6,174 nt of DNA from Methanobacterium sp. PtaU1.Bin242. GTDB taxonomy: Archaea > Methanobacteriota > Methanobacteria > Methanobacteriales > Methanobacteriaceae. The translations under genes and the position numbers were made by a program. The stretch covers positions 1-6,174 of the forward strand of contig MVQZ01000004.1 of NCBI GenBank assembly GCA_002067565.1. The letters are read 5' to 3'. Of the stretch, positions 1-6,174 are shown one piece after another. The notes under the pieces are model-generated. The model saw only the letters and a list, made by a program, of their open reading frames with translations, was not told the origin of the DNA and searched no databases. How positions within the stretch are numbered: the first letter of the stretch is position 1; each line of letters opens with the position of its first letter.

Positions 1-3000
1 TTGGTTTGCTACCGATTTGTAAATACTATAAGTCATTGTTTGGTTATTGAGGGTGCGTGAAACACTTAAACTCTTCCACTGTCCGTTTGTTATATCTGCT
101 TTAATTCTTTCTGAAATTAATGCTCCAGCTTTAAATTTGTAGTAGATTGTTAATGTTAAACTGTAAATTCGAGTATCTATTCCTGCTGCATTTGTTCGGA
201 GTTTAGCTGTTACTGTATTATAGGTTGCTGGAGTGTTAGGCAGATTCCAAAGGTCATTGTCTGCTCCTAATTCAACCGTTCCTACACTAGTCGGTAAACC
301 GATTGTTTTCACTTGTGAAGTAGTACCACCAGCTACAAGTGTAACCTCCAGCGTCTTGCTTGCTGCTGCGCTATAACATTTTACTGTTGCTTTAATTCCC
401 ATCACCTGACAGGCTGTAGACAAAGTGAATGTTAATCCGGCATTGGCAGATTGTGTCCAAGTCAGGGTAGAGGCCGTGTAAACAGTAACTGTAACGTAGT
501 ATATCCTTGACTGCGAAGCAGTATTGGTCTGCAATTCTATATCTAAGGATGTAAATGTGGTTGGAATGCCTCCCCACATATCACCATCACCACCTAAAGG
601 AATTGTAAGTGTTTCCCCAGAGACAGGGAGTGTTGTGGTTTTAGCCCAAGAGCCACTGCCACTTTTAACCCTAACTGTTAGCGTCTTACCACTTGCTGCA
701 CACCAACATCTGACATTTACTTTAACACCGGTTACCACACTGTTCGCTGGTATGCTGAAGGTACTACCAGTTAATACCATTTTGTTAGACTCTATAGGTC
801 GTCTTTCCCAGTAAGCTGTCACTTTCACATGGTAAAGCTGAACCCGTGCATTAGTATTTGCCTGTAATTTAATCGTTAGCGAAGTAAGGCTTTCTGGTAG
901 TCCACCCCACATGTCATTATCCCCACCAAAGGCAAGATATGAAACACTTGTTGGTAGTGATGCTGTTTTTAGTTTCGTAGTCGCACCAGATGTAACCCAT
1001 ACATCCAATGTTTTACTTGCAGTTTCACAATAACTTCTCACCTCAACTTTCAGCCCTTTAATTACTGCATCTGGGTGATTGAAGCTTACACCCGTCAGGG
1101 TTATCGTATTTGTTTCGGTCAGTCCACTGCCGGTCGTATAATATACATACATTGATATACAGTCAATATAAAACGTTGGATTGTAAGAACTTGCATTATA
1201 GTAGGATACATCCACACCAAAATTACTCGCATTCACCTGTGCCGGGGTTAGGGATGTCCCCCACATAACACCGTTACCACCGTATGATTTAGTTGCGTAT
1301 GTGTTTGGCAACTCTTCATCAAGGTCTGCTTTATTACTTCCTGTACGACTACCACTCCTAACTAGATAAATTTTATTGTCCCTAGTTGATGCTGTAGTAC
1401 TAGTCTTCCTTTTAACAAGCACTTTTACACCAGTGATGGTAGCGTTAGAAGGTATAGTAAACCCGAAGCCCGTGACTCGCAACACATTCGTTTGTCTATT
1501 TGTGGTTGTTGCACTGGCATATGCACCCGACCCGTCACACGATTCCACACGACTACCATATAACCAATCTCCTCCTCCAGTTGGGTTTCCATCATCTACT
1601 GTTGTCTGGTTAGATGAATATTTTGCACCTTGAGAGCCTTCTACGACAGGATCTTCTGAGTAACAAAAGGTATTGGAATCTCCATCGGCTATGTTTGGCC
1701 TATCATAGAACGTAATTTTGCCGGTATCTTGACTTGAGCCAGTTGGATTGCTTACTAATGTACCGGTAGGTAGCTCTCCTGTGTACGCATAAGTATCCGA
1801 GTTTGTATCTGCTGCGTTTGAAAGATTTTCCCATTGGCAGGTATTACCAACTTGTGATGAGACGGTTGGATTTTTAGACTGACTACCGGTGCCAGGACTA
1901 CTCTGTGCATAAGTATTTGCATCTGCATCAACCATATTCTGGATATTACTCCAACTATATCCAGCACCGCTTTGATCTACTAAACTAGGATTTCTACCGT
2001 TGCTTTTCAACACCTGATCAATACTTACAATCCCTCCAGATTCTGCTAGATAGTATGCTAAACTATCTCGCATATAGTCGCTGCTAGTATCATGGACGAA
2101 AACAGTTGATATAATCTTTGCCTGATAATCAATCCCCATCTCCATACTCACATTGTGGAAACTATGCTCTTCAATAGCTGTCGCAATACCAAATCCCATA
2201 CCAGCAGATTCAACAACCTCTTCTTCACCTAAGGTATTGTATATTGAAGAATTTATTTGCGCTCCCATTTCCATTTCTACTTCTGCTTCTTCATCTATAA
2301 ATGTGACTTCATCACCATTTTCATTTAAAACAGTTCCGACCGTATCTTCAATATCTAATTCTAGGTCTAACTCTGTACCAGCCTTTGCTGTGGGGATGTC
2401 CCATACAGGGTCCTCGAACTCAAGTATGGCAGGTTCTCCATGAACCACATATTGCGGTATTGCTTTAGTTCCAAAAGGTTTGCAAGTATCACATATGTTC
2501 TGTAAGCCTTGTATAACGGAGCCATCTTCATCTATTTGATTTTTCATTGGTAAGATTTTGAAATTTGAAGGTATACTATGGTAAGGAATATCTACGTAGA
2601 ATACCCCTGGCCAGTATTCATCTCCGGCCCATACACCACCAGTTTTTATCTCTTCTTCTTTCCAGATGAATAAGTACTCATCTATATTTTTAATTATAGG
2701 AATAACACCTAGTTTATGGTATATCTCACTTCTTAAAAGTTTGAACCTATCAAATAGTCCAGATTGTTTTATTTCACCAAATAGGGGTTCCGAATAACTT
2801 CCTCCATTTACACTGTTTGCCTCGATTAAGTGAGAAGATTCATTAATCGATGCAACTATTGTTGAAACATTTCCAGTAAATTTTTCTATGATATTACCAT
2901 CTTCAATCACCACTAAACTATACATCTGATCTGATTCCTCATAAAATGACAATTGTAAGGTTTTAGCGACTAAAATTTCTGGCTTGATTTTTACACTTAG

Positions 3001-3618
3001 CACTCCTAGATCTACTTCGGTTGTAGTACCCATTCTGGTTCTGTACTCATTCAATAATCGTTCTTCAAGATAGTAATCCTGTTCGACTGGGTACAAATAA
3101 CCGACAGGATATGTGGTTTGTAAATCTCCAGATGTTAAATCATCCCGATATTCCCTTCTAGTGAGTCCCATTCCAATAGCGTTTCTGTCCAAGTATGGGT
3201 TAGGTTGATATGTTGGATCTTCCGCTTCATAACTAACCGGGAAACCAACCTTTTTTGTAACCCCAATCCCAAAGTAGCTAACCTCAACATATACAGGGAC
3301 CTCCTCATTAAATTCAATCTCTCCAGTATGGCTAAAAGTATTAGGAGCTGCGAAGTTAACACAATAAATCTCAGTATCTTCAGTGTGGATACTAACAGAC
3401 TTAATCGGCGCTTCCCCAACAGTCCACACTCGCACTTTTACTATAGATTGTATGATAGAATCTTCACTAACAATATTTTCTCTCCATATTTGAATCGGCA
3501 TCTCTCCAAAGCTGCACATGAAACGGTACATTTTATCCAGAAATTGTTTGTCGATCTTATCTGAAAAAAGTTTAAGAGTTGCGTCTTTCCTAAACCACCG
3601 TGCTGCCCTTTCTTTCAT
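1..3618 (-). CDS. Giant baseplate arm / tail-fibre-like structural protein with repeated beta-sandwich modules (3' end outside window)
   Basis: The minus-strand frame is open from the ATG at 3618 to position 1: 1206 codons without a stop, so the C-terminus lies outside the window. Residues 1-540 match no family I recognise. Visible features there are a CDTC motif (376-379) and an acidic stretch at 416-470 with 19 Asp/Glu and no Lys/Arg. Residues 543-677 are three short NP(S/T)-starting repeats. Residues 695-1163 are four tandem modules, the last three about 110 residues each, with a GGDxDMWGG-like motif, as in repeated beta domains of phage tail proteins. Residues 1164-1206 begin a different, probably beta-rich, domain. 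No signal peptide or membrane segment is evident. The gene directly follows the J-like wedge gene, where Twort/K-like phages carry a roughly 1000-residue baseplate arm protein; that positional analogy suggests an arm or adsorption role (inference). The start is uncertain: the ATG has no Shine-Dalgarno, while an in-frame TTG at 3636 has one. Structural tail protein is a firm call; exact role is not. Confidence 0.8.
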   Translation of the reverse strand, partial: MKERAARWFRKDATLKLFSDKIDKQFLDKMYRFMCSFGEMPIQIWRENIVSEDSIIQSIVKVRVWTVGEAPIKSVSIHTEDTEIYCVNFAAPNTFSHTGEIEFNEEVPVYVEVSYFGIGVTKKVGFPVSYEAEDPTYQPNPYLDRNAIGMGLTRREYRDDLTSGDLQTTYPVGYLYPVEQDYYLEERLLNEYRTRMGTTTEVDLGVLSVKIKPEILVAKTLQLSFYEESDQMYSLVVIEDGNIIEKFTGNVSTIVASINESSHLIEANSVNGGSYSEPLFGEIKQSGLFDRFKLLRSEIYHKLGVIPIIKNIDEYLFIWKEEEIKTGGVWAGDEYWPGVFYVDIPYHSIPSNFKILPMKNQIDEDGSVIQGLQNICDTCKPFGTKAIPQYVVHGEPAILEFEDPVWDIPTAKAGTELDLELDIEDTVGTVLNENGDEVTFIDEEAEVEMEMGAQINSSIYNTLGEEEVVESAGMGFGIATAIEEHSFHNVSMEMGIDYQAKIISTVFVHDTSSDYMRDSLAYYLAESGGIVSIDQVLKSNGRNPSLVDQSGAGYSWSNIQNMVDADANTYAQSSPGTGSQSKNPTVSSQVGNTCQWENLSNAADTNSDTYAYTGELPTGTLVSNPTGSSQDTGKITFYDRPNIADGDSNTFCYSEDPVVEGSQGAKYSSNQTTVDDGNPTGGGDWLYGSRVESCDGSGAYASATTTNRQTNVLRVTGFGFTIPSNATITGVKVLVKRKTSTTASTRDNKIYLVRSGSRTGSNKADLDEELPNTYATKSYGGNGVMWGTSLTPAQVNASNFGVDVSYYNASSYNPTFYIDCISMYVYYTTGSGLTETNTITLTGVSFNHPDAVIKGLKVEVRSYCETASKTLDVWVTSGATTKLKTASLPTSVSYLAFGGDNDMWGGLPESLTSLTIKLQANTNARVQLYHVKVTAYWERRPIESNKMVLTGSTFSIPANSVVTGVKVNVRCWCAASGKTLTVRVKSGSGSWAKTTTLPVSGETLTIPLGGDGDMWGGIPTTFTSLDIELQTNTASQSRIYYVTVTVYTASTLTWTQSANAGLTFTLSTACQVMGIKATVKCYSAAASKTLEVTLVAGGTTSQVKTIGLPTSVGTVELGADNDLWNLPNTPATYNTVTAKLRTNAAGIDTRIYSLTLTIYYKFKAGALISERIKADITNGQWKSLSVSRTLNNQTMTYSIYKSVANQ
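130..1536 (-). repeat. Four tandem ~110-134-residue beta-sandwich modules within the giant protein
   Basis: In coding order the modules are A (1135-1536, residues 695-828), B (805-1131, residues 830-938), C (475-801, residues 940-1048) and D (130-471, residues 1050-1163). B, C and D share the order: a Thr/Leu-rich strand, an 'I.G.KV.V(K/R)' strand with a Cys, a '(A/S)(S/G)KTL.V' strand, 'LP.S', then an 'LGGDGDMWGG'-type turn, an 'I.LQ.NT' strand and a closing 'V.(V/I)..Y' strand. Module A is longer and keeps the 'IPSNATITGVKV' strand, a 'GGNGVMWG' turn and the closing 'MYVYY' strand. The repeats are clear in protein but diverged in DNA, which indicates old duplications. The beta-sandwich fold is inferred from the strand pattern. 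Such modules in phage tails commonly act as spacers or carbohydrate-contacting domains. Confidence 0.75.
1588..1992 (-). repeat. Three short NP(S/T)...D-x-(D/N)-x-x-T-(Y/F) repeats before the large modules
   Basis: Three consecutive units of 40, 41 and 54 residues lie at 1873-1992, 1750-1872 and 1588-1749 (residues 543-582, 583-623, 624-677). Each opens with NPS or NPT, has an aromatic-N/D-rich middle, and carries an Asp-rich loop: DADANTYA, DTNSDTYA and DGDSNTFC. A fourth NPT opening at 1585-1587 leads into module A, where the corresponding position reads CDGSGAYA. The loops resemble short calcium-binding loops (DxDxN type), but metal binding is only a guess from the residues. The units look like the leading part of the larger modules repeated on its own. 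Confidence 0.65.
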
Positions 3619-3622
3619 TGAT

Positions 3623-4753
3623 TTACGAAGCGTCAATGCTTACCACCACACTAGTAGGTCTAATGACCTGGTTATCTTCTAGTATAATATTTCCATCCGC
3701 ATCACAGATGTTCTCGTCTGCGTCATGCGTTATTTTTACACCATATAGCTTATATTGGAACTCTAGAGAGTAGACTAACCAGCTTGCGGCATGGGAAAGA
3801 TAGAATTTTTGACCTACCCCATTTCGGGTAACAAACTTCAGGAATGCAGTATTTCCATCTATCCGAAGCTGATCACGAACATTTGGTAGTATGTCACCCT
3901 TTTGTGCAACGGAAAACTCCAATTTAAATTTCACAGGTAATTCTTCTACACCTCCAACATACTTCATAATACCTTCTGCTAGTTCGACACGTTTTTGTAT
4001 TAGTTCCATTTCTTCATCTACATCTGTATCGAAGTATATTGCCCCTGTTCCAGGTCCTACATAGTTGTCTACAAGATTATATCTCCATTGTGGTATACCC
4101 AATATTGCAGCCATCTGATTTCTTATACCTGCATCTGTAACTTTGTCAAATAACATACGCGATGATAAAGCCCCCTTCTTAATTTCATCGGTTGTCTCTT
4201 CATCATATCCACCCCAGCTACTTTGCTCATTCGTAACTGTTACATCTGGTAAAGCGTTCTTACTTATTATGGTTAGTTGATTTGGTGAAACAGTAGATGA
4301 AGCTCCGGGATTAACAGATCTTGCCATAACTCGGCAATAATCCTCTCCCTCATAAATCCACGCGTCTTCTATTGTAATGTACTCCTTTGGATTTAGTGTT
4401 CCTGCTTCTATAATGGTGCTTGCTGGTATATTGATATCATCAGAGTTAATTACCTCCCCTAGTTGGTTCCTTGCTCGTCGGAAAGTTAATATTACTAAAC
4501 TCCAACTAGAAGTTCTCCAAACATAGAGAGGTGTAGCTAATTTTTTGATATAATCAGAATCAGTAGCAGTAACAAGGTTTGTTTGTCGAACCCACTCATC
4601 CGCTATTCGTTGGTCGTATGCCAATGTAGCAGCTTGTATTGAAAGGAACTGATCATAAATACCTCTCTCCTGCATATCAAGAAATTGCTCCCTATCTGTA
4701 TTAGCTTTCAATTCATCAAAAATTTCTGTCTCAGTTTGTGCCAACCGTAACAT
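3623..4753 (-). CDS. Baseplate J-like protein (gp6-type baseplate wedge)
   Basis: This 376-residue protein matches the baseplate J / T4 gp6 family, whose members form the wedge ring around the baseplate hub and control sheath contraction. Family features seen: an N-terminal helical part opening with TETEIFDEL; an 'IPASTIIEAGTL' strand-turn (109-120), the usual 'I.AGT' entry to the beta domain; a stretch around 127-160 (ITIEDAWI...ARSVNPGASSTVSPNQLT) matching the 'T......G...N....' region; and 'VTNEQSSWGGYDEETTDEIKK' around 173-193, the family's 'N...a.GG.deEt.eeir.R' signature. The length is typical for Gram-positive phage versions. Near the C-terminus, DADENICDADGN (343-354) is an Asp-rich turn, possibly a hairpin or metal loop. 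It overlaps the gp25-like gene upstream by 23 bases if the ATG at 4753 is used, and 14 bases if the TTG at 4744 is used. The family call is confident. Confidence 0.9.
   Translation of the reverse strand: MLRLAQTETEIFDELKANTDREQFLDMQERGIYDQFLSIQAATLAYDQRIADEWVRQTNLVTATDSDYIKKLATPLYVWRTSSWSLVILTFRRARNQLGEVINSDDINIPASTIIEAGTLNPKEYITIEDAWIYEGEDYCRVMARSVNPGASSTVSPNQLTIISKNALPDVTVTNEQSSWGGYDEETTDEIKKGALSSRMLFDKVTDAGIRNQMAAILGIPQWRYNLVDNYVGPGTGAIYFDTDVDEEMELIQKRVELAEGIMKYVGGVEELPVKFKLEFSVAQKGDILPNVRDQLRIDGNTAFLKFVTRNGVGQKFYLSHAASWLVYSLEFQYKLYGVKITHDADENICDADGNIILEDNQVIRPTSVVVSIDAS
3643..3647 (-). promoter_or_regulatory. Possible ribosome binding site favouring a TTG start for the giant gene
   Basis: On the minus strand this reads GGTGG, followed by six bases and then an in-frame TTG (3634-3636), six codons upstream of the ATG at 3618. 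The ATG itself is preceded by no purine-rich Shine-Dalgarno. The TTG start would overlap the end of the J-like gene by 14 bases. The upstream in-frame stop (TAA at 3640-3642) rules out any earlier start. GGTGG has one mismatch to GGAGG, so the choice between TTG and ATG stays open; reinitiation at the ATG after the J-like stop is also possible. Confidence 0.4.
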
Positions 4754-5126
4754 CTCCTTCCTTTTTTATCCCATCCTTTAGTATAGCTAATGTAAAAGTA
4801 ATAGTGCCAGCTTTCCTTTTTTTCTGAACCTCTATGTCAAATTTGTCAATTGGATAATTATCGACCACTAATTGGATATAGAACTCTAACTCTTTTAACC
4901 AAAAATCGTTAATTTTTTTCCCAATTAATCTGTGTATATAACTACCATAATTTGAGAACCTTTCACTATCAACACTACCAAATGGTGTCATTAGTTCACA
5001 CACCACAGCTTGCCAGAGAGTTTCCAAATCTTGTGTATATTGAAGATCAACACCATTAGTTTTGAAGTTCATATTGAAGTTATTCTCTTCAAATTCCAAT
5101 CTTAAATCCTGTTTATCATAACTCAT
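4731..5126 (-). CDS. gp25/GpW-like baseplate wedge protein
   Basis: This 131-residue protein fits the T4 gp25 / P2 W-like (lysozyme-related baseplate wedge) family, which links the wedge to the tail tube and sheath and helps start sheath assembly. Supporting features are an acidic 'QDLRLEFEE' opening; 'DLETLWQAVVCELMTPFGSVDSERFSNYGS' at 33-62, which matches the family's 'nl.qal...l.T..G......nYGs' core; a following Leu-rich helical part; and a C-terminal beta strand pair (FDIEVQKKRKAGTITFTLAI) typical of the family's end. The usual size is about 110-150 residues. It sits immediately before the J-like gene, the order found in many myoviruses. The start has a good ribosome binding site six bases upstream. 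Sequence similarity within this family is low, so the call rests on the core motif plus position. Confidence 0.82.
   Translation of the reverse strand: MSYDKQDLRLEFEENNFNMNFKTNGVDLQYTQDLETLWQAVVCELMTPFGSVDSERFSNYGSYIHRLIGKKINDFWLKELEFYIQLVVDNYPIDKFDIEVQKKRKAGTITFTLAILKDGIKKEGDVTVGTN
4754..4763 (-). promoter_or_regulatory. Ribosome binding site of the J-like gene with ambiguous start choice
   Basis: The minus strand reads AAGGAAGGAG directly against the ATG at 4753. The stronger AGGAG therefore has no spacer to that ATG, but lies nine bases before an in-frame TTG at 4742-4744. The first AAGGA is five bases from the ATG and could serve it. The protein thus begins either MLRLAQTETE or at the TTG with (M)AQTETE; homologues could decide. 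The site lies inside the end of the preceding gene. Confidence 0.55.
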
Positions 5127-5132
5127 TCTATT

Positions 5133-5139
5133 CTCCTCT
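5133..5139 (-). promoter_or_regulatory. Strong ribosome binding site of the gp25-like gene
   Basis: The minus strand reads AGAGGAG, six bases before the ATG at 5126. It is the clearest Shine-Dalgarno in the window and lies in the only real intergenic gap (5127-5198). It supports a host with Bacillota-like translation initiation. Confidence 0.75.
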
Positions 5140-5198
5140 ATTCAAGACATACATAGTAAATTGTACGGTTCGTAGTTGTCCCCGAACATAAAAATAAA

Positions 5199-6146
5199 TT
5201 AATACCCGCTTCTTTTACCGATCGCTAACCATCGCACCGTTAGAGAAATTGTTAATTCAGTATATAGGGATATAACAAAATTAGTACCACCAGAACCATA
5301 AGTGGCAAGGTTTATTTTAGTAGAAGTGATAGCATTATGCCCCGTGGTGACCACGGGTGTACTCTGGAAAGTATGGGTAAATGTTATTGTTTGTGTACGG
5401 TTTCCTGCCGCTGCTGCGAAGGTATAATAACCCCATTCAACCATAAACCCATTGCTAAAGGTTATTCGGCCAGTTTGGTTGCTTACAACAAATTCATCAA
5501 CCTCTATTTTACCAACGATGGCATCGGCTATCATTCCGGGAACAACACCTTGTATCTCAGCATCAGCTATATCCGGACTAAGAGCATCAACACGTGCATC
5601 GACTTCAGTTTGGTCTAAAAAGTCTTCTGTTGCATCACTAATCATCGGTGGAATATATACTTCCAAGTCTTCAATACCGATTAACTCCTCGAACTGTTTT
5701 TCATTCACAATAAAATTCGGTGCAGTAAGCTCAACTTTATCTCCTTTAATGCTAAATCTGGATTGTCCCACCTGAGTTACGTCTTCTCCAGGTTCAACAG
5801 GAATTTCTTCGTTATCTATACTCCGAATAATGTGCCATTCATTACCACTTCTATCTTGAAGCAAAAGAACTTCTCGTATTGGGTTCAAATTTAAAATATT
5901 AGCGCCTGGAACGCCATTTGGTAACCTTCTTCTATAAATATCAAATGTATTGAAAGCAGATATAATTTCACCGGTATCTTTCAATCTACAAATCCACCCA
6001 TCACTGTAGAGTTTATTTAATTCAATTTTAAGAAGTTCAGCTTCATGACCACCAATTTCGAGATCACCTACATTCTTACCTACCTGCCGGTAAGTACCTG
6101 CAACCTTTTGTAGATCTTCTTTTGCTTTATTTCGCCCTATATTCAT
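5199..6146 (-). CDS. Baseplate/spike-like protein with C-terminal tail-fibre tip (gp53-like/H-type) domain
   Basis: The 315-residue protein has three visible parts. Residues 1-150 are mixed: a charged helical start, then a beta-rich region (DGWICRLKDTGEIISAF, EVLLLQDRSGNEWHIIRSI) and 'QSRFSIKGDKVELTAPNFIVNE' (128-149), resembling the OB-fold plus short beta-stem of gp5/gpV-type spike proteins; this part is inference. Residues 155-215 form an acidic, probably helical linker (DATEDFLDQTEVDARVDALS). Residues 226-311 resemble the C-terminal tip domain of phage tail fibres (gp53-like / H-type lectin-like): 'GRITFSNGFMVEWGYY', a 'ITFTHTFQSTPVVTTGHNA' strand pair, a central Gly-rich loop and the closing 'LTVRWLAIGKR'. 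Such tips bind cell-surface receptors in known fibres. Its position before the gp25-like gene is usual for a spike or hub component. The start is the ATG with a weak GGGG site seven bases upstream; the frame is open to the window edge (at least nine more codons), so a farther start cannot be excluded. It could instead be a short fibre encoded within the baseplate cluster. Confidence 0.6.
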   Translation of the reverse strand: MNIGRNKAKEDLQKVAGTYRQVGKNVGDLEIGGHEAELLKIELNKLYSDGWICRLKDTGEIISAFNTFDIYRRRLPNGVPGANILNLNPIREVLLLQDRSGNEWHIIRSIDNEEIPVEPGEDVTQVGQSRFSIKGDKVELTAPNFIVNEKQFEELIGIEDLEVYIPPMISDATEDFLDQTEVDARVDALSPDIADAEIQGVVPGMIADAIVGKIEVDEFVVSNQTGRITFSNGFMVEWGYYTFAAAAGNRTQTITFTHTFQSTPVVTTGHNAITSTKINLATYGSGGTNFVISLYTELTISLTVRWLAIGKRSGY

Positions 6147-6174
6147 TTTAATACCCCATCGACGATAGTATAGA
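6143..6174 (-). CDS. Possible 3' end of an upstream baseplate gene (partial)
   Basis: In one minus-strand frame the last 32 bases of the window read ...YTIVDGVLK followed by TGA at 6143-6145. That stop shares its TG with the ATG of the 315-residue gene, forming the ATGA overlap common between co-translated phage genes. Only nine codons are visible, so no product can be assigned; by position it would be another tail or baseplate gene. One other frame also stays open here (it is the upstream extension of the 315-residue gene), so this remains tentative. Confidence 0.35.
   Translation of the reverse strand, partial: YTIVDGVLK

Noticed and set aside
130..1536. DNA-level tandem repeat or recombination hotspot
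   Set aside because: Similarity among modules is at protein level; no long identical DNA blocks were seen, so recent DNA duplication is not supported.
3135..3419. 94-codon minus-strand reading frame, and similar ones at 1755-1967 and 392-577
   Set aside because: They are in alternative frames of the giant gene, whose own frame is open throughout with a coherent repeated protein.
3205..3564. 119-codon plus-strand reading frame, and other plus-strand frames at 524-814, 1376-1633, 2153-2443, 5337-5618 and 5452-5775
   Set aside because: They lie antisense inside well-supported minus-strand genes, have no family resemblance, and their low-complexity Ser/Thr/Pro or Leu content is what the complement of the tail genes would give.
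5168..5187. Inverted repeat GTTCG/CGAAC with a 10-base loop in the same gap, considered as a terminator
   Set aside because: The stem is only five pairs, the loop is long, and no T-run follows on the minus strand.
5142..5189. 15-codon minus-strand ORF (MFGDNYEPYNLLCMS) in the gap between the 315-residue and gp25-like genes
   Set aside because: It has no ribosome binding site and is short enough to occur by chance; its stop lying just before the next ribosome site is suggestive but not enough.
1..6174. CRISPR array, tRNA, insertion sequence, attachment site or defence system
   Set aside because: No direct repeats with regular spacers, cloverleaf-like segments, transposase-like products or terminal inverted repeats were seen; the window is fully accounted for by tail genes.

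Overview
The window reads as part of the tail and baseplate module of a contractile-tailed (myovirus-type) bacteriophage or prophage, with every recognisable gene on the minus strand. A low-GC Gram-positive (Bacillota) host is likely: base composition is AT-rich, there is a clear AGAGGAG-type ribosome binding site, and two genes may use TTG starts. No integrase, host gene, tRNA or other landmark identifies the host, and a chromosomal phage-tail-like particle (tailocin or contractile injection system) cannot be excluded from this stretch alone.

In the direction of transcription (high to low coordinates) the layout is as follows. (1) The last codons of an upstream gene may overlap the next start as ATGA (6143-6174). 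(2) A 315-residue protein (5199-6146) joins a baseplate or spike-like N-terminal half to a C-terminal domain resembling phage tail-fibre receptor-binding tips. (3) After a 72-base gap comes a 131-residue gp25/W-like baseplate wedge protein (4731-5126). (4) A 376-residue baseplate J-like (gp6-type wedge) protein (3623-4753) overlaps gene 3. (5) A very large reading frame (1-3618) has no stop over at least 1206 codons and runs off the left edge. The J-like gene is followed directly by this giant gene, with no separate gpI-type gene between them.

The giant protein is the most distinctive feature. Its N-terminal half (about 540 residues) is not recognised as a family. It contains a 55-residue stretch with 19 acidic and no basic residues. 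It is followed by three units of 40-54 residues, each starting NP(S/T) and carrying a Dx(D/N)xx(T)(Y/F) loop. Then come four larger tandem modules of about 109-134 residues, predicted to be beta-sandwiches, and the beginning of a different domain at the window edge.

The genes are tightly packed or overlapping, and no promoter or terminator is visible, so they are probably co-transcribed from a promoter to the right of the window. The likely joint role is to build the baseplate: a spike or tip component, two wedge proteins (gp25-like and J-like), and a long arm or fibre-like protein that projects from the wedge and carries repeated domains that could contact the cell surface. There are no stretches over 300 bases without a gene.
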